From contig NZ_LYVO01000009.1 in NCBI RefSeq assembly GCF_001984055.1, positions 57,075 to 121,074 on the forward strand: DNA of 64,000 bases, read 5' to 3'. Of this stretch, positions 25,856 to 42,064 are shown in pieces. The DNA is from Variovorax sp. KK3 (GTDB lineage Bacteria; Pseudomonadota; Gammaproteobacteria; Burkholderiales; Burkholderiaceae_C). The notes below the pieces were generated by a model. That model had not been told where the DNA came from. It was given only the letters and a program-made list of their open reading frames with translations, and ran no database searches. The translations under genes were made by a program, and so were the position numbers. Numbering within the stretch: position 1 is the first letter of the stretch; every line of letters starts with the position of its first letter.

Positions 25856-27387
25856 AGCCGGCGCGCGTCGCCGATGCGGTGACCGAGTTCGAGATCAAGT
25901 TCCAAGTCGACCCGCAGAGCCGGGCCGCCGTGGAAGGCGCTGTCGCTCGCGGCAGTTCGCGCAGCGAGCGACTGCAAGCCCGCTACTACGACACCGCCGA
26001 CGGGACGCTCGCCGCGCAACGCATCGTGCTGCGCATCCGCAAGGAAGGTCGGCGCTGGGTGCAGACGGCGAAAGCGCCGGGCGGCAATGCCCTCGAGCGC
26101 CATGAGCACAACGTCGAGATCACGACCGAACGCGCCAGCGAAACGCCGCTGCCGCAGCTCGATCGGCATGCCGGCACGCCGGTCGGCGAGCTGATCGCGC
26201 GGGCCATCCAGTCATCCGGCCACACACCTGCCGACATTGCGCTCGTACCGCTGTACGGCACCGACATCCGGCGCACGACCCGCGAGATGCGCACCGGCGA
26301 CGCCCGCGTCGAGCTGGCCTTCGACCGCGGCGAGGTGCGCGCCGCCGAGCGCGCCCACCCGATCTGCGAACTCGAGATCGAGCTCAAGAGCGGCAGCCCG
26401 CAGTCGGTGCTCGAACTCGCGCGCCGGTGGCGCATGCGCTATCCGCTGTGGCTCGACACCGTCTCCAAGGCCCAGCGCGGCGAACGGCTCGCCAAGGGCA
26501 TCGTGCATGCCGAAGCCGTGAAGGCCGTGGCGCCCGCGCTCGGCAAGAAGGCGACCGGCCCGCAGGTCTTCCGCGCGGTGCTCGAGGCCTGCCTCGCGCA
26601 GATCCTGCCCAACGCCGCCGAAGTGGCTGCCGGCAGCCCCGACCCCGAACACGTGCACCAGCTTCGCATCGGCATCCGCCGCCTGCGCACGGCGTTGCGC
26701 GAGATGGCCGATTTCGCGCCGGGCATCGACCCGGCCTGGGAGCCGGCGCTGGTCGATGCCTTCCGCGCGCTCGGCCAGCAGCGCGACCTCGAGCAGCTGC
26801 AGGCCAACGTGCAGCCGCACATCGAAGCCGCCGGCGGTCCTCAGGTGCAATGGCCGCCGCGCGAAACGCCGGTGCCCGTGCCCGCCGACGTCGTGCGACA
26901 GCCATCCTTCCAGCTCACGCTGATCGGCCTCGTCGCCGCATCCCTGCCCGAGCCTCCGCCATCCGACGAAGCCGCTGCCCCGGTGGAGGCAGCCGACCCG
27001 GCACGCGAGCCGCTGCGCGCGCGCCTGAAAAAGCTGCACCGCCAGGTCGCGCGCGACGGCAAGAAGTTCGAAAGCCTGGCCCCGGACGCCCAGCACCGTG
27101 TGCGCAAGCGCCTCAAGCGCCTGCGCTACCTGGGCGAATTCGTCGCGTCCATGTTCGGGCAAGAGGACGCCGACCGTTACCTGAAGGCGCTCAAGCCCGC
27201 GCAGGACGCCCTGGGCACCCACAACGACGACGCCGTCGCCATCGACACCTACCGCAACGCCGCCGACCACGACGGCCGCGCCTGGTTCGCCGTCGGCTGG
27301 CTCACCGCACGCCAGCCGCAAAGCGCGCGCGAATGCCGCGAAGCGCTGAGCGAGGTGGCGAAGGCGCGGCGCTTCTGGAAGACGTGA
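25852..27387 (+). CDS. CYTH and CHAD domain protein (inorganic triphosphatase-like)
   Basis: The N-terminal CYTH domain (about 10-210) carries the metal-binding ExExK motif as EFEIK (E12, E14, K16 from the TTG start), with RLQARYYDTADGTLAAQRIVLRIR and CELEIELKSG. CYTH enzymes hydrolyse triphosphate compounds. The C-terminal CHAD domain (about 235-511) has HVHQLRIGIRRLRTALREM and HRVRKRLKRLRYLGEFVASM, the conserved His and basic residues that bind polyphosphate. A Pro/Ala-rich insert lies between the two CHAD halves. The start is uncertain: TTG 25852 overlaps the upstream stop and has GGAAGG only three bases ahead; GTG 25879 is the alternative, giving MTEFEIKF. Ends directly against the convergent AraC gene. 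The nearby cyanophycin genes fit a storage-granule role, which is inference. Confidence 0.87.
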   Translation: MKPARVADAVTEFEIKFQVDPQSRAAVEGAVARGSSRSERLQARYYDTADGTLAAQRIVLRIRKEGRRWVQTAKAPGGNALERHEHNVEITTERASETPLPQLDRHAGTPVGELIARAIQSSGHTPADIALVPLYGTDIRRTTREMRTGDARVELAFDRGEVRAAERAHPICELEIELKSGSPQSVLELARRWRMRYPLWLDTVSKAQRGERLAKGIVHAEAVKAVAPALGKKATGPQVFRAVLEACLAQILPNAAEVAAGSPDPEHVHQLRIGIRRLRTALREMADFAPGIDPAWEPALVDAFRALGQQRDLEQLQANVQPHIEAAGGPQVQWPPRETPVPVPADVVRQPSFQLTLIGLVAASLPEPPPSDEAAAPVEAADPAREPLRARLKKLHRQVARDGKKFESLAPDAQHRVRKRLKRLRYLGEFVASMFGQEDADRYLKALKPAQDALGTHNDDAVAIDTYRNAADHDGRAWFAVGWLTARQPQSARECREALSEVAKARRFWKT

Positions 27388-28353
27388 TCAGGCCACCGCG
27401 CTGATACCCCGCGCCCGCCGCGCTGCCCCCGGCGGCACGCCCATGTACCGCTTGAACGACCGGCTGAACGCCGCCTCCGACTGGTAGCCCAGCCGGCTCG
27501 CCAGTTCTGCGGGCCGCGCGCCCTTCTCCTGCATCAAGGTCAACGCGACCTGCATGCGCCAGCGTGCCACGTACTGCATCGCCGGCTCGCCGACCAGCGT
27601 GGTGAATCGGGCCGCGAAGGCCGAGCGCGACATCGCGACCTCGGCGGCCAGTGAGGCCACGGTCCAGGGGCGCTCCGGTTCGCGGTGGATCGACGTGATC
27701 GCGCGGCCGATCTGGCGGTCTTGGAGCGCACCGAGCCAGCCCTTGCGCGCGGCCGGGTCTCGGGCCATCCATGCGCGGATGGCCTGGATCACCAGCACGT
27801 CCGCCAGGCGGGTGATGACCGTCTCGCCGCCCGGCTGCATGGCGCGTGCCTCGGCGGCCATGAAGCGCAGCGTGCTGGCCTGCCATTCGGCCTGCGGCGA
27901 ATCGGCCGCATCCATGCGGATCACCGGCGGCAGCAAGTGCATCAGCCGTTGCGCGGCCGGATGGTCGAAGCGCACCGCGCCGCACACCAGCGCGGTGGCC
28001 GTGCCGCCGCCACCATGGCGCAGCACCTCGTAGCGCTCGCTCTGCAACTCGCGCGGCAGATCGAAGAGCGCGGCGGCCTCGGCGCCCGGCTCGCACACCA
28101 GCCGGTGGCCAGCGCCGTGCGGCACCAAGGCGAAGTCGCCCGGCGACAGCTGCTGCGGCTCCACGCCTTCGATCTCGAGCCAGCAGGGTCCGCTGGTCAC
28201 GACGTGGAACATCAGGCAGCCCTCGATCGGCGGCATGGCCACACCCCACGGCGCGCTGAACTCGGAGCGGCAATAGAAGACCCCGTTCATCCTCAGGTGA
28301 TGCAGGGCCTCGCCCAGCGGATCCACGGGAGCGAATGCGTCTTCGATTTGCAT
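27388..28353 (-). CDS. AraC-family transcriptional regulator with cupin-type sensor domain
   Basis: The 321-residue regulator has an N-terminal AraC-type cupin (cupin_6-like, residues about 10-190: NGVFYCRSEFSAPWGVAMPP, LEIEGVEPQQLSPGDFALVPHG) and a C-terminal double helix-turn-helix (about 225-315) with WTVASLAAEVAMSRSAFAARF and the second helix block LASRLGYQSEAAFSRSFKRYM followed by GVPPGAARR. It is divergent from the NmrA-like oxidoreductase gene 142 bases away, the usual arrangement for a local regulator and its target. An ATG 26 codons upstream is open, but MQIEDAF fits the family start. No ligand can be inferred. Confidence 0.9.
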   Translation of the reverse strand: MQIEDAFAPVDPLGEALHHLRMNGVFYCRSEFSAPWGVAMPPIEGCLMFHVVTSGPCWLEIEGVEPQQLSPGDFALVPHGAGHRLVCEPGAEAAALFDLPRELQSERYEVLRHGGGGTATALVCGAVRFDHPAAQRLMHLLPPVIRMDAADSPQAEWQASTLRFMAAEARAMQPGGETVITRLADVLVIQAIRAWMARDPAARKGWLGALQDRQIGRAITSIHREPERPWTVASLAAEVAMSRSAFAARFTTLVGEPAMQYVARWRMQVALTLMQEKGARPAELASRLGYQSEAAFSRSFKRYMGVPPGAARRARGISAVA

Positions 28354-28495
28354 TCGGCGAGTATGAAAGAGCGCGCATCCATCGTCCAGCACGCGTGGAC
28401 GAACGAGCATCGAAACGCGATGCCAGGACATTGATGCACCCGCTCGGCCCGCCGATAGTGGACGCCATGTTCAACCCGCTCATCGAGCCATCGAC

Positions 28496-29419
28496 ATGAC
28501 CGCAACCACCACCTCCTCGGCGTCCACGCCCCTGTTCACCGTCATGGGCGCCACCGGCCACACCGGCGGCAAGCTCGCCCACCGCCTGCTCGCGGCCGGC
28601 GCCCGCGTTCGCGCCATCGGCCGCAATCCCGACAAGCTGGCCGCGCTGGCGAAGGCCGGTGCCGAGCCCTGCCCCGGCGACAGCCGGAACCCCGCCTTCC
28701 TGGCCGAGGCATTCAGCGGCGCCGATGGCGCCTACACCCTGCTCGCCACGGACCGCCAGGCACCCGACTACGCCGCCCGCCAGCACGAAGAAGGCGAAGC
28801 CATCGCGAACGCCGTGCGCCGAAGCGGCCTGAGGCGCGTGGTCGCGCTCAGCAGCCTCGGGGCCGACCTGCCATCAGGCACTGGCGTGATCGTCGGCCTG
28901 CATGCGCAGGAGAAGCGGCTCGAGGCGATCGACGGCATCGACCTGCTGCTGCTGCGCCCGGTCTCCTTCTTCGAGAACTTCTACGACGCGCTCGGCATGG
29001 TCAAGGAAGCGGGAATGCTCGCCGACACCGTCGCGCCCGATCTGGCCACGCCGATGGTCGCGGCCGACGACATCGCCGAGGCGGCAGCGCGTGCGCTGCT
29101 CGCGCGCGACTGGCGTGGCGTGGCGGTGCGCGAGCTGCTGGGCGAGCGCGACCTCACCCATGCCGACATCGCCCGCCAGCTCGGCCGCGCGATCGGCCTG
29201 CCCGCTCTGCCCTACGTTCAGCTCGACGAGGCCCGGTTCGCAGAGGCGATGATCGGTGCCGGCCTGTCGCCCAGCTTCGTGTCGCTCTACCTGGAGATGA
29301 CGCGCGCCTTCAACGACGGCCGCATCGGATCGCAAGGGCGCCGCAACGCAGGCAACACGACCTCCACTCGCTTCGAGGACTTCGTGCCGGCGCTGGCCGC
29401 GGCCTACCGGCAAATGTGA
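28496..29419 (+). CDS. NmrA-like NAD(P)-binding oxidoreductase
   Basis: The 307-residue protein is an atypical short-chain dehydrogenase of the NmrA/NAD(P)H azoreductase group. The dinucleotide-binding loop GATGHTGGKLAHRLL is at residues 18-32, followed by VRAIGRNPDKLAALAKAGAE, the ADGAYTLLATDRQ strand and VALSSLGADLPSGTG. The canonical YxxxK catalytic pair is not obvious, as is common for this group, so it may be a redox sensor or quinone reductase rather than an alcohol dehydrogenase. It is divergent from the AraC gene and probably regulated by it. Substrate unknown. Confidence 0.88.
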   Translation: MTATTTSSASTPLFTVMGATGHTGGKLAHRLLAAGARVRAIGRNPDKLAALAKAGAEPCPGDSRNPAFLAEAFSGADGAYTLLATDRQAPDYAARQHEEGEAIANAVRRSGLRRVVALSSLGADLPSGTGVIVGLHAQEKRLEAIDGIDLLLLRPVSFFENFYDALGMVKEAGMLADTVAPDLATPMVAADDIAEAAARALLARDWRGVAVRELLGERDLTHADIARQLGRAIGLPALPYVQLDEARFAEAMIGAGLSPSFVSLYLEMTRAFNDGRIGSQGRRNAGNTTSTRFEDFVPALAAAYRQM

Positions 29420-29660
29420 CGGCGTAATTTCGGGCGATGGTGATCGTGTCGAGCGTGTGAATCATGTGATTCGCGGACATCCTCCCGCCCGATCGCAGCC
29501 GTCGCGGCAGGTCGGGCCGCTGTCCGACAGGCGCAAGCGCGGGCACGGCGCTTGCACCGGGCTTCTGGGCTTATAAAAACGTCTGTTCGCTACGGCCTGC
29601 TGCCGCGCACCTGCGCGCGCCGCCACGGTCCGAGCGCCAAGAACGCTAAGGAAGTCCCCC
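29420..29660 (+). promoter_or_regulatory. Leader region of the glg/tre operon with a 14-bp palindrome
   Basis: This 241-base interval must contain the promoter of the seven-gene operon that follows. It holds a perfect inverted repeat GAATCA-TG-TGATTC (29459-29472), a candidate operator, and an AT-rich TTATAAAAAC patch (29571-29580) with a TATAAA hexamer; the nearest TTGCAC (29552-29557) is only 14 bases upstream of it, too close for a normal sigma-70 promoter. AAGGAAG (29648-29654) is the ribosome-binding site for the GTG start of glgB. The palindrome is seen directly; its function is inferred. Confidence 0.4.
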
Positions 29661-31556
29661 GTGCACCAGACCACCCCCTCCTTCAATGCCCAGGACCGCT
29701 ACTTCTTCAGCGAAGGCACGCACGCGCGTCTGTACGACCAGCTCGGCTGCCATCCCCGCCCCGGGGGTGGCGCGCACTTCGCGGTGTGGGCGCCGAACGC
29801 GGAGTCGGTCTCGGTGGTGGGTGACTGGAACGGCTGGAACGGCGAAGCGCACCCGCTGCAGGCGCACGAGGACAGCGGCATCTGGACCGGCACCGTCGAC
29901 GACGCCGCGCCGGGCCAGTCGTACAAGTACCGCATACGCTCGCGCCACGGCGGCTACCAGGTCGACAAGGCCGACCCCTTCGCCTTCTACTGCGAGATGC
30001 CCCCCGACACCGCCTCGCGCGTGTGGCCGCTCGACTACGAGTGGCAGGACGCGGACTGGATGTCCAGCCGCGGCCCGCGCAACGCGCTCGACGCGCCGAT
30101 GTCCGTCTACGAGATGCACGCCGGCTCATGGAAGCGGCGCGACGGCCAGTTCCTGAACTACCGCGAGCTCGCGCCCCTGCTGGCCGACTACGTGGTCGAG
30201 ATGGGCTTCACCCACGTGGAGCTGATGCCGATCACCGAGCACCCGTTCTACGGATCGTGGGGCTACCAGACCACCGGCTACTTCGCGCCCACGGCGCGCT
30301 ACGGCACGCCGCAGGACTTCATGTTCTTCGTGGACCACCTGCACCAGCGCGGCATCGGCGTGCTGCTGGACTGGGTGCCTTCGCACTTTCCGACCGACGA
30401 GCACGGCCTGGGCTACTTCGACGGCACGCACCTCTACGAGCACGAAGACCCGCGCCAGGGCTTCCACCCCGACTGGAAGTCGAGCATCTTCAACTACGGC
30501 CGTCACGAGGTGCGCAGCTTCCTGATTTCGTCGGCCCTGTTCTGGCTCGAGAAGTACCACCTCGACGGACTGCGCGTCGACGCGGTCGCATCGATGCTCT
30601 ACCTCGACTACGGCCGCAAGCACGGCGAGTGGATTCCCAACAAGAACGGCGGCCGCGAGAACCTCGAAGCCATCGAATTCCTGCAGAACCTCAACCGCGC
30701 CGTCTACCGCGAGCACCCCGATACGGTCACGGTCGCCGAAGAATCGACGGCCTGGCCGCGCGTCTCGCGCCCCACCGACATGGACGGGCTGGGCTTCGGC
30801 ATGAAGTGGAACATGGGCTGGATGCACGACACCCTGGCCTTCATGCAACAGGATCCGGTGCACCGCCAGTACCACCATCACCAGCTGACCTTCTCGCTGG
30901 TCTACGCCTTCAGCGAGAACTTCGTGCTGCCGCTCTCGCACGACGAGGTGGTGTACGGCAAGGGCTCGATGATCAACAAGATGCCGGGCGACAACTGGCA
31001 GCAGTTCGCCAACCTGCGGGCCCTGTTCGGCTACATGTGGGGCCATCCCGGCAAGAAGCTGGTGTTCATGGGCGGCGAATTCGGCCAGCGGCGCGAATGG
31101 ACGCACGACGGCGAACTCGAATGGTGGGTGGCCGCGCTGCAGGATCATGCGGGCCTTCAGCGCTACATGGCCCAGCTCAACCGCGTCTACCAATCCACGC
31201 CGGCCCTGCACCAGCTCGACTTTTCGGGCGAGGGCTTCGAATGGGTCGCGGCCGACGATGCCGAGCGCAGCGTGTTCGCGTTCCTGCGCAAGCCGCGCAA
31301 GGGCGCCGGGCCGCCGGTGCTGGTGGTGTGCAACCTGACACCGGTGCCGCGCAACAACTACCTGCTGGGCGTGCCGGCCGGTGGCAATTGGCGCGAGCTG
31401 ATCAACAGCGACGCCAGCGAATTCGGCGGCGCGGGCTGGGGCAACTTCGGCACGGTCGAAGCCGCGCCGGTGCGCGCGCACGGCCGCATGCAGTCGCTGT
31501 GCCTCACGCTTCCTCCGCTCTCCACCCTGATGCTGGAGCACCAACCCAATGCCTAA
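29661..31556 (+). CDS. glgB: 1,4-alpha-glucan branching enzyme GlgB
   Basis: Transfers alpha-1,4 chains to form alpha-1,6 branches in glycogen-like glucan. The 631-residue GH13 protein has a carbohydrate-binding module 48 ([20 protein letters not shown]) and a catalytic barrel with [13 protein letters not shown] (nucleophile D307) and [11 protein letters not shown] (acid/base E360); the 53-residue spacing equals that of E. coli GlgB D405/E458. [15 protein letters not shown] and [12 protein letters not shown] are also characteristic. It lacks the extra N-terminal N1 domain of E. coli GlgB, so it is a short-type enzyme. Start is GTG with AAGGAAG upstream. First gene of the operon; its end overlaps glgE by eight bases. 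Confidence 0.97.
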   Translation: MHQTTPSFNAQDRYFFSEGTHARLYDQLGCHPRPGGGAHFAVWAPNAESVSVVGDWNGWNGEAHPLQAHEDSGIWTGTVDDAAPGQSYKYRIRSRHGGYQVDKADPFAFYCEMPPDTASRVWPLDYEWQDADWMSSRGPRNALDAPMSVYEMHAGSWKRRDGQFLNYRELAPLLADYVVEMGFTHVELMPITEHPFYGSWGYQTTGYFAPTARYGTPQDFMFFVDHLHQRGIGVLLDWVPSHFPTDEHGLGYFDGTHLYEHEDPRQGFHPDWKSSIFNYGRHEVRSFLISSALFWLEKYHLDGLRVDAVASMLYLDYGRKHGEWIPNKNGGRENLEAIEFLQNLNRAVYREHPDTVTVAEESTAWPRVSRPTDMDGLGFGMKWNMGWMHDTLAFMQQDPVHRQYHHHQLTFSLVYAFSENFVLPLSHDEVVYGKGSMINKMPGDNWQQFANLRALFGYMWGHPGKKLVFMGGEFGQRREWTHDGELEWWVAALQDHAGLQRYMAQLNRVYQSTPALHQLDFSGEGFEWVAADDAERSVFAFLRKPRKGAGPPVLVVCNLTPVPRNNYLLGVPAGGNWRELINSDASEFGGAGWGNFGTVEAAPVRAHGRMQSLCLTLPPLSTLMLEHQPNA

Positions 31557-33858
31557 GAAAAATACGCCACCCATCGCATCCGAATCGCTGGCGCCCGTCG
31601 CGCAGGCTGCGGCAGCAGTCGCTGCACAGGCAGCGGACACAGCGAAGCCTGCCAAGGCTGCCAAGGCCGTGAAGACCGCTGCGCCGAAGGCCACCAAGGC
31701 CGCGAAGGTCGCCACGGCCGCTTCCGACAAGCCGGCCAAGGCGCCGAAGGCCGTCAAGGCGGCTGCGCCGGCCGCCGCTGCCGCAGCCACAGCCACAGCC
31801 ACCGCCACCACTGCGACAGCGTCCGCCGCACCGGCCACGCCGACGATCCGGCGCGCCGACGGCGAAGACGGCCGCGTGCGCGCGGTCATCGATGCCGTGC
31901 TGCCCAACGTCGACAACGGCCGCTTCCCCATCAAGCGCGTGGCCGGCGAAACCGTGCACGTGCAGGCCCACTGCTTCGCGGACGGCCACGACGTGCTGCG
32001 CGTCGTGCTGCGCTGGCGCGCGGAGGCCGACACCGCCTTCACCGAGCTGCCGATGAAGCTGCTGCACAACGACATCTGGGAAGCCGACTTCGCGCCGCCG
32101 ACCATTGGCCGCTACCGCTACACCGTCACCGCCTGGGTCGACAGCTTCGCCTCCTGGCACCACGACATGACGCGCCGCGTCGAGCCCGAGGACATCCGCA
32201 TCGCCTCGCAAGTCGGCGCGCAGGAGATCGCTGCCGCGGCCGGGCGCGCGCAGGGCAGCGAGCGCGAATCGCTCGAGCGCTGGAGCCGCGAGCTGCAGGC
32301 CGCCGCCACCGAAGGCCACATGGACGCGAGCGCGCTCAAGGCCTTCGCGCTCGACGAGGCGCTTTCGGCCCTGGCCGAGCGCTACCCCGACCGAAGCCTC
32401 GCCACGCATCACACGGTCGAGCTTCCATTGATCGCCGACCGCGAGCGTGCCCGCTTCAGCACCTGGTACGAACTCTTCCCACGCTCCACCGCGCCCGAAG
32501 GCGACCGGCACGGGACGTTCAAGGACGTCGAGACGCGCCTGCCGGCCATCGCCGCCATGGGCTTCGACGTGCTGTACTTCCCGCCCATCCATCCGATCGG
32601 CCGCATTCAGCGCAAGGGAAAGAACAACACGCTCACGCCCACGGCAGACGACGTCGGCAGCCCCTGGGCCATCGGCGCGGACGAGGGCGGCCACAAGTCC
32701 ATCCTGCCCGAACTGGGCACCGCAGAGGACTTCCGTCGCCTGCGCGAGGCGGCGGAAAGCCAGGGCATCGAACTGGCGCTCGACATCGCCTTCCAGTGCG
32801 CGCCCGACCATCCGTACGTCAAGGAACATCCGGCCTGGTTCCGCTGGCGCCCCGACGGCACCGTGCAGTACGCGGAGAACCCGCCCAAGAAATACCAGGA
32901 CATCTACCCCTTCAACTTCGAAACCGAGGACTGGCAGGCCCTGTGGACCGAGCTGAAGAGCATCTTCGAGCACTGGATCGGCGAGGGCGTGAAGATCTTC
33001 CGCGTCGACAACCCGCACACCAAGGGCTTCCCTTTCTGGGAGTGGGCCATCACCGAACTCAAGCGCGCGCATCCCGACGTGCTGTTCCTGGCCGAGGCCT
33101 TCACCCGCCCTAAGGTGATGCACCGGCTGGCCAAGCTGGGCTACTCGCAGTCGTACACCTACTTCACCTGGCGCAACACCAAGCAGGAACTGACCGAGTA
33201 CTTCACCGAGCTCTCGGAGGGCCTGGGCAGCGAGTACTTCCGCCCCAACGTCTGGCCCAACACGCCCGACATCCTGCATGCGCGGCTGCAGGGCGGCGAG
33301 ACCTCGGTGTTCATGGCGCGCCTGGTGCTCGCCGGCACGCTGGCCGCGAGCTACGGCATCTACGGCCCGGCCTACGAACTGGGCGAGCATCTGCCGCGCG
33401 GCCAGGGCAGCGAGGAATACCTCGACTCCGAGAAGTACCAGCTGCGCCGCTGGAACCATGACGACCCGAAGAGCCTGGCTCCCTTCATCGCCCGCGTGAA
33501 CCGCATCCGCCGCGACAACCCGGCCCTGCAATGGGACCGCGACCTGCGCTTCTTCCCGGTCGACAACGACCAGCTCATCGCGTATGCGAAGCGCTCGCCC
33601 GAGGGCGACAACGTCGTGCTGTGCGTGGTGAACCTCGATCCGCACAACGTGCAGTCGGGCTGGGTCGACCTGGACCTGGAGCACCTGGGCTGCGATGCTG
33701 CGCATTCCTTCCAGGTGCACGACCTGCTGAGCAACCAGCGCTACCTGTGGCAGGGTGGCCGGCAGTTCGTGCAGCTCGATCCGCACAGCGTGCCTGCCCA
33801 CGTGTTCCTGGTGCGTCGCCGCTCCCGCGACGAACGGGACTTCGATTATTTCCTGTGA
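31549..33858 (+). CDS. glgE: Alpha-1,4-glucan:maltose-1-phosphate maltosyltransferase GlgE with Lys/Ala-rich N-terminal extension
   Basis: Extends alpha-1,4-glucan with maltosyl units from maltose-1-phosphate (GH13 subfamily 3). The GlgE core starts near residue 105 and includes [38 protein letters not shown] and [16 protein letters not shown]. Nucleophile D487 ([17 protein letters not shown]) and acid/base E516 ([13 protein letters not shown]) are 29 residues apart, as in Streptomyces GlgE (D394/E423). Residues 1-100 are an unusual tail of Ala, Lys, Pro and Thr with repeated AK, KAAK and PKA units, resembling the C-terminal tail of histone H1; GlgE proteins of about 660 residues normally lack it. 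The frame is continuous and the ATG overlaps the glgB end, so the tail is probably translated. Confidence 0.96.
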   Translation: MPKKNTPPIASESLAPVAQAAAAVAAQAADTAKPAKAAKAVKTAAPKATKAAKVATAASDKPAKAPKAVKAAAPAAAAAATATATATTATASAAPATPTIRRADGEDGRVRAVIDAVLPNVDNGRFPIKRVAGETVHVQAHCFADGHDVLRVVLRWRAEADTAFTELPMKLLHNDIWEADFAPPTIGRYRYTVTAWVDSFASWHHDMTRRVEPEDIRIASQVGAQEIAAAAGRAQGSERESLERWSRELQAAATEGHMDASALKAFALDEALSALAERYPDRSLATHHTVELPLIADRERARFSTWYELFPRSTAPEGDRHGTFKDVETRLPAIAAMGFDVLYFPPIHPIGRIQRKGKNNTLTPTADDVGSPWAIGADEGGHKSILPELGTAEDFRRLREAAESQGIELALDIAFQCAPDHPYVKEHPAWFRWRPDGTVQYAENPPKKYQDIYPFNFETEDWQALWTELKSIFEHWIGEGVKIFRVDNPHTKGFPFWEWAITELKRAHPDVLFLAEAFTRPKVMHRLAKLGYSQSYTYFTWRNTKQELTEYFTELSEGLGSEYFRPNVWPNTPDILHARLQGGETSVFMARLVLAGTLAASYGIYGPAYELGEHLPRGQGSEEYLDSEKYQLRRWNHDDPKSLAPFIARVNRIRRDNPALQWDRDLRFFPVDNDQLIAYAKRSPEGDNVVLCVVNLDPHNVQSGWVDLDLEHLGCDAAHSFQVHDLLSNQRYLWQGGRQFVQLDPHSVPAHVFLVRRRSRDERDFDYFL

Positions 33859-33868
33859 GAATGGCTCC

Positions 33869-37216
<3,348 letters not shown>

Positions 37217-37259
37217 AGTTCGCTCGCCGTCCCCACGGCGGGCCATTGGAGATACACAC

Positions 37260-37966
37260 ATGGAAAACTTCGGAATCCACCTGGAGCCCCTGCGGGCCAT
37301 CCTGTTCCAGATCGGCGCCTTCCTGCCGCGGCTCCTGATCGCGGTGGTCGTGGTGGGGGTCGGCTGGCTGTTCGCCAAGCTCGCGCGCTTCGCCGTCGTC
37401 AAGGCGCTGCGCGCCATCAACTTTCCGGTGCTCACCGAACGCGCAGGGCTCGACAACTTCCTGCGCCAGGGCGGCACCGTCGGCGACACCACCAACGTGT
37501 TCGGGCTGCTGGTGTTCTGGCTCGTCATCCTCGCGACGCTGCTGATCGCCTTCAACGGCCTCGGGCTCACCTACATCACCGACCTGCTCACGCGCGTGGT
37601 CTGGTTCGTGCCCAACGTCTTCGTCGCGCTGCTGATCCTCGCCTTCGGCGCCTACTTCGCGCGCTTCGTCGGCGATACCGTCACCAACTACGGCCGCAGC
37701 GCCAAGCTGCAGGACGCCATCTTCCTCGGCAAGCTCGCGCAGTACGCGATCCTCATCTTCGTGGTGCTGATCGCGCTCGACCAGATGAAGGTCGGCGGCG
37801 ACATCGTGCGCGAAAGTTTTCTGGTGATACTCGCCGGCGTCGTGTTCGCGCTCGCCCTGGCCTTCGGCCTGGGCGGCAAGGACTGGGCGGCCGAGCGCAT
37901 CGAGTCGTGGTGGCCCCGCGAACGCAAGGATCCAATCGAACGCATGGAGGAGCGCAAGTTTCGTCG

Positions 37967-37970
<4 letters not shown>
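37260..37970 (+). CDS. Polytopic membrane protein with conserved TM helices, MscS/CmpX-related
   Basis: The 236-residue protein has about five membrane helices (roughly residues 18-38, 82-103, 112-135, 158-178 and 184-206). The first helix and following segment (LPRLLIAVVVVGVGWLFAKL, AINFPVLTERAGLDNFLRQG) match the conserved TM-helix family found in MscS-like and CmpX proteins; there is no MscS beta domain, so it is not a full channel of the MscS type. The charged C-terminus is short. It sits between treS and glgX, overlapping glgX by four bases, so it is a genuine operon member. A role in osmotic sensing or osmolyte release would fit the trehalose genes but is inferred only. Confidence 0.85.
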
Positions 37971-40200
<2,230 letters not shown>

Positions 40201-40204
<4 letters not shown>

Positions 40205-42060
40205 AGTTCTGCCATGAAATGTTTTTCGGCGCCCGCGTCCTCGAAGGGATGGGCGTGACCTTCTCGCTGTGGGCGCCGAGTGTGCCTCTCGTGGTGCTCG
40301 TCCACGGCGAATTGGAGCAGGAGTACTTCATGACGCGCGATGAAAACGGCTGGCACCGGTTCACGCTGCTCTATGCAAGGGCCGGTGACACCTACCGCTT
40401 TCGCATGCCCGACGGATTGCTGGTGCCCGACCCCGCCTCGCGCAGCAACCCGGAAGGCGTGCACGGGCCGAGCGTCGTCGTCGACCCGAACGCCTACGAA
40501 TGGCAGCACGAGTGGAAGGGGCGCCCGTGGCAGGAAGCCGTCATCTACGAACTGCACGTGGGTTGCTTCACGCCGGAAGGCACCTTCGCGGCGGCGGCGA
40601 AGCGGCTGCCCGCGCTGGCACAACTGGGCATCACGGCCATCGAGCTGATGCCGATCGCCGCCTTTCCGGGCAAGCGCAGCTGGGGCTACGACGGCGTGCT
40701 GCACTACGCGCCCGCCGCGAGCTACGGCACGCCTGACGAGCTGAAGGCATTCGTCGATGCGGCGCACGGACTGAACATGATGGTGATGCTCGACGTGGTC
40801 TACAACCACTTCGGCCCGGAAGGCAACTACCTGCATGCCTACTGCCCCGAGTTCTTCAACCCCGAACACCAGACCCCGTGGGGCTCCGCCATCAACTTCG
40901 ACGCCGAGCGCTCGCGTGGTGTGCGCGACTTCTTCCTTCACAACGCCATCTTCTGGCTTCAGGAATACCAGTTCGACGGGCTGCGCATGGATGCGATCCA
41001 CGCCATTTGCGACACCTCGGTGTCGGACGAGGGCGAGCGTCGGCACATCGTCAACGAAATCTCCGACGTGGTCGGGGACGTACCGGGCGACGATCGAGAG
41101 ATTCACGTGGTGGTGGAGAACGATGCGAACCAGGCCTTCTTTCTCGAGCCGAGCTACACGGACGAGATCAAGCACCCCCCCAAGGCGCAGTGGAACGACG
41201 ACCTGCACCATGCCGCGCACGTGTTGACCACCGGCGAAACCGACGGCTACTACGTCGACTACGCCGACGACCCGCTCGCGCAGTTCGGCCGCGCCCTCGC
41301 CCGCGGCTTCATCTACCAGGGCCAGCCTTCGGCCTTCCGCAATGGCGAGCCGCGCGGCGAGGACAGCAGCCACCTGCCGCTGCACTCCTTCGTCTCGTAC
41401 CTGCAGACCCACGATCAGATCGGCAACCGCGCCTTCGGCGAGCGCATCCACGCGATCGGCGACACCGCGCTGGTGCGCGCGGCCTGGGCCTGCATACTCT
41501 TCTCGCCGCACGTGCCCATGTTCTTCATGGGCGACGAGTTCGAGGCCTCCACGCCGTTCCTGTATTTCTGCGACTTCGGCCCCGAGCTGGCGGGCGCGGT
41601 CTCCGATGGCCGCAGGGCCGAGTTCGGCCGCTTCGCGCTCTTCGGCGACGAGGCTGCACGGTCGCGCATTCCCGATCCGAACGCCGCGTCCACCTTCGAG
41701 GCTTCCAAGCTGCGCTGGGAAGAGTCCGACGACCCGTCGCGCGAAGCCTGGCGCGCGCAGGTCGGCAAGATGCTGGCGCAGCGCCAACGCTGGCTGGTGC
41801 CGCTGCTGGAGCGCCAGTGCGGCGTCGGCAGCTTCCACGCGGAAGGCGGCCTGCTGCGCGTGGACTGGACCTTGGCCGACACCACCAAAGGCCAAAGCGG
41901 ACCCCGACTGCACCTCGTGGCCAATTTCGGCGACGCGCCGGCCGAGGGCATCCCCGCGCCCTCGGGCCGGGTACTGCATGCCGACGCAGTCGAGCACGAC
42001 GAGGCCGCAGACACGCTGCGCCTGGCGCGCGCCGGCGTGTTCGTGACGCTCCAGGAGTAA
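40201..42060 (+). CDS. treZ: Malto-oligosyltrehalose trehalohydrolase TreZ
   Basis: Cleaves trehalose from the end of malto-oligosyltrehalose made by TreY. The 619-residue GH13 protein starts with a CBM48-like domain (FGARVLEGMGVTFSLWAPSV), then EAVIYELHVGCFTPEGTFAA, GYDGVLHYAPAASYGTPDEL (a family hallmark), nucleophile D264 (DGLRMDAIHAICD), acid/base E306 (VVVENDANQ) and LQTHDQIGNRAFGERI. The nucleophile-acid spacing (42) is about eleven residues longer than in archaeal TreZ because of an insert around SVSDEGERRH. Overlaps glgX by four bases; four bases separate its stop from the next start. Confidence 0.95.
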
Positions 42061-42064
42061 GTGC

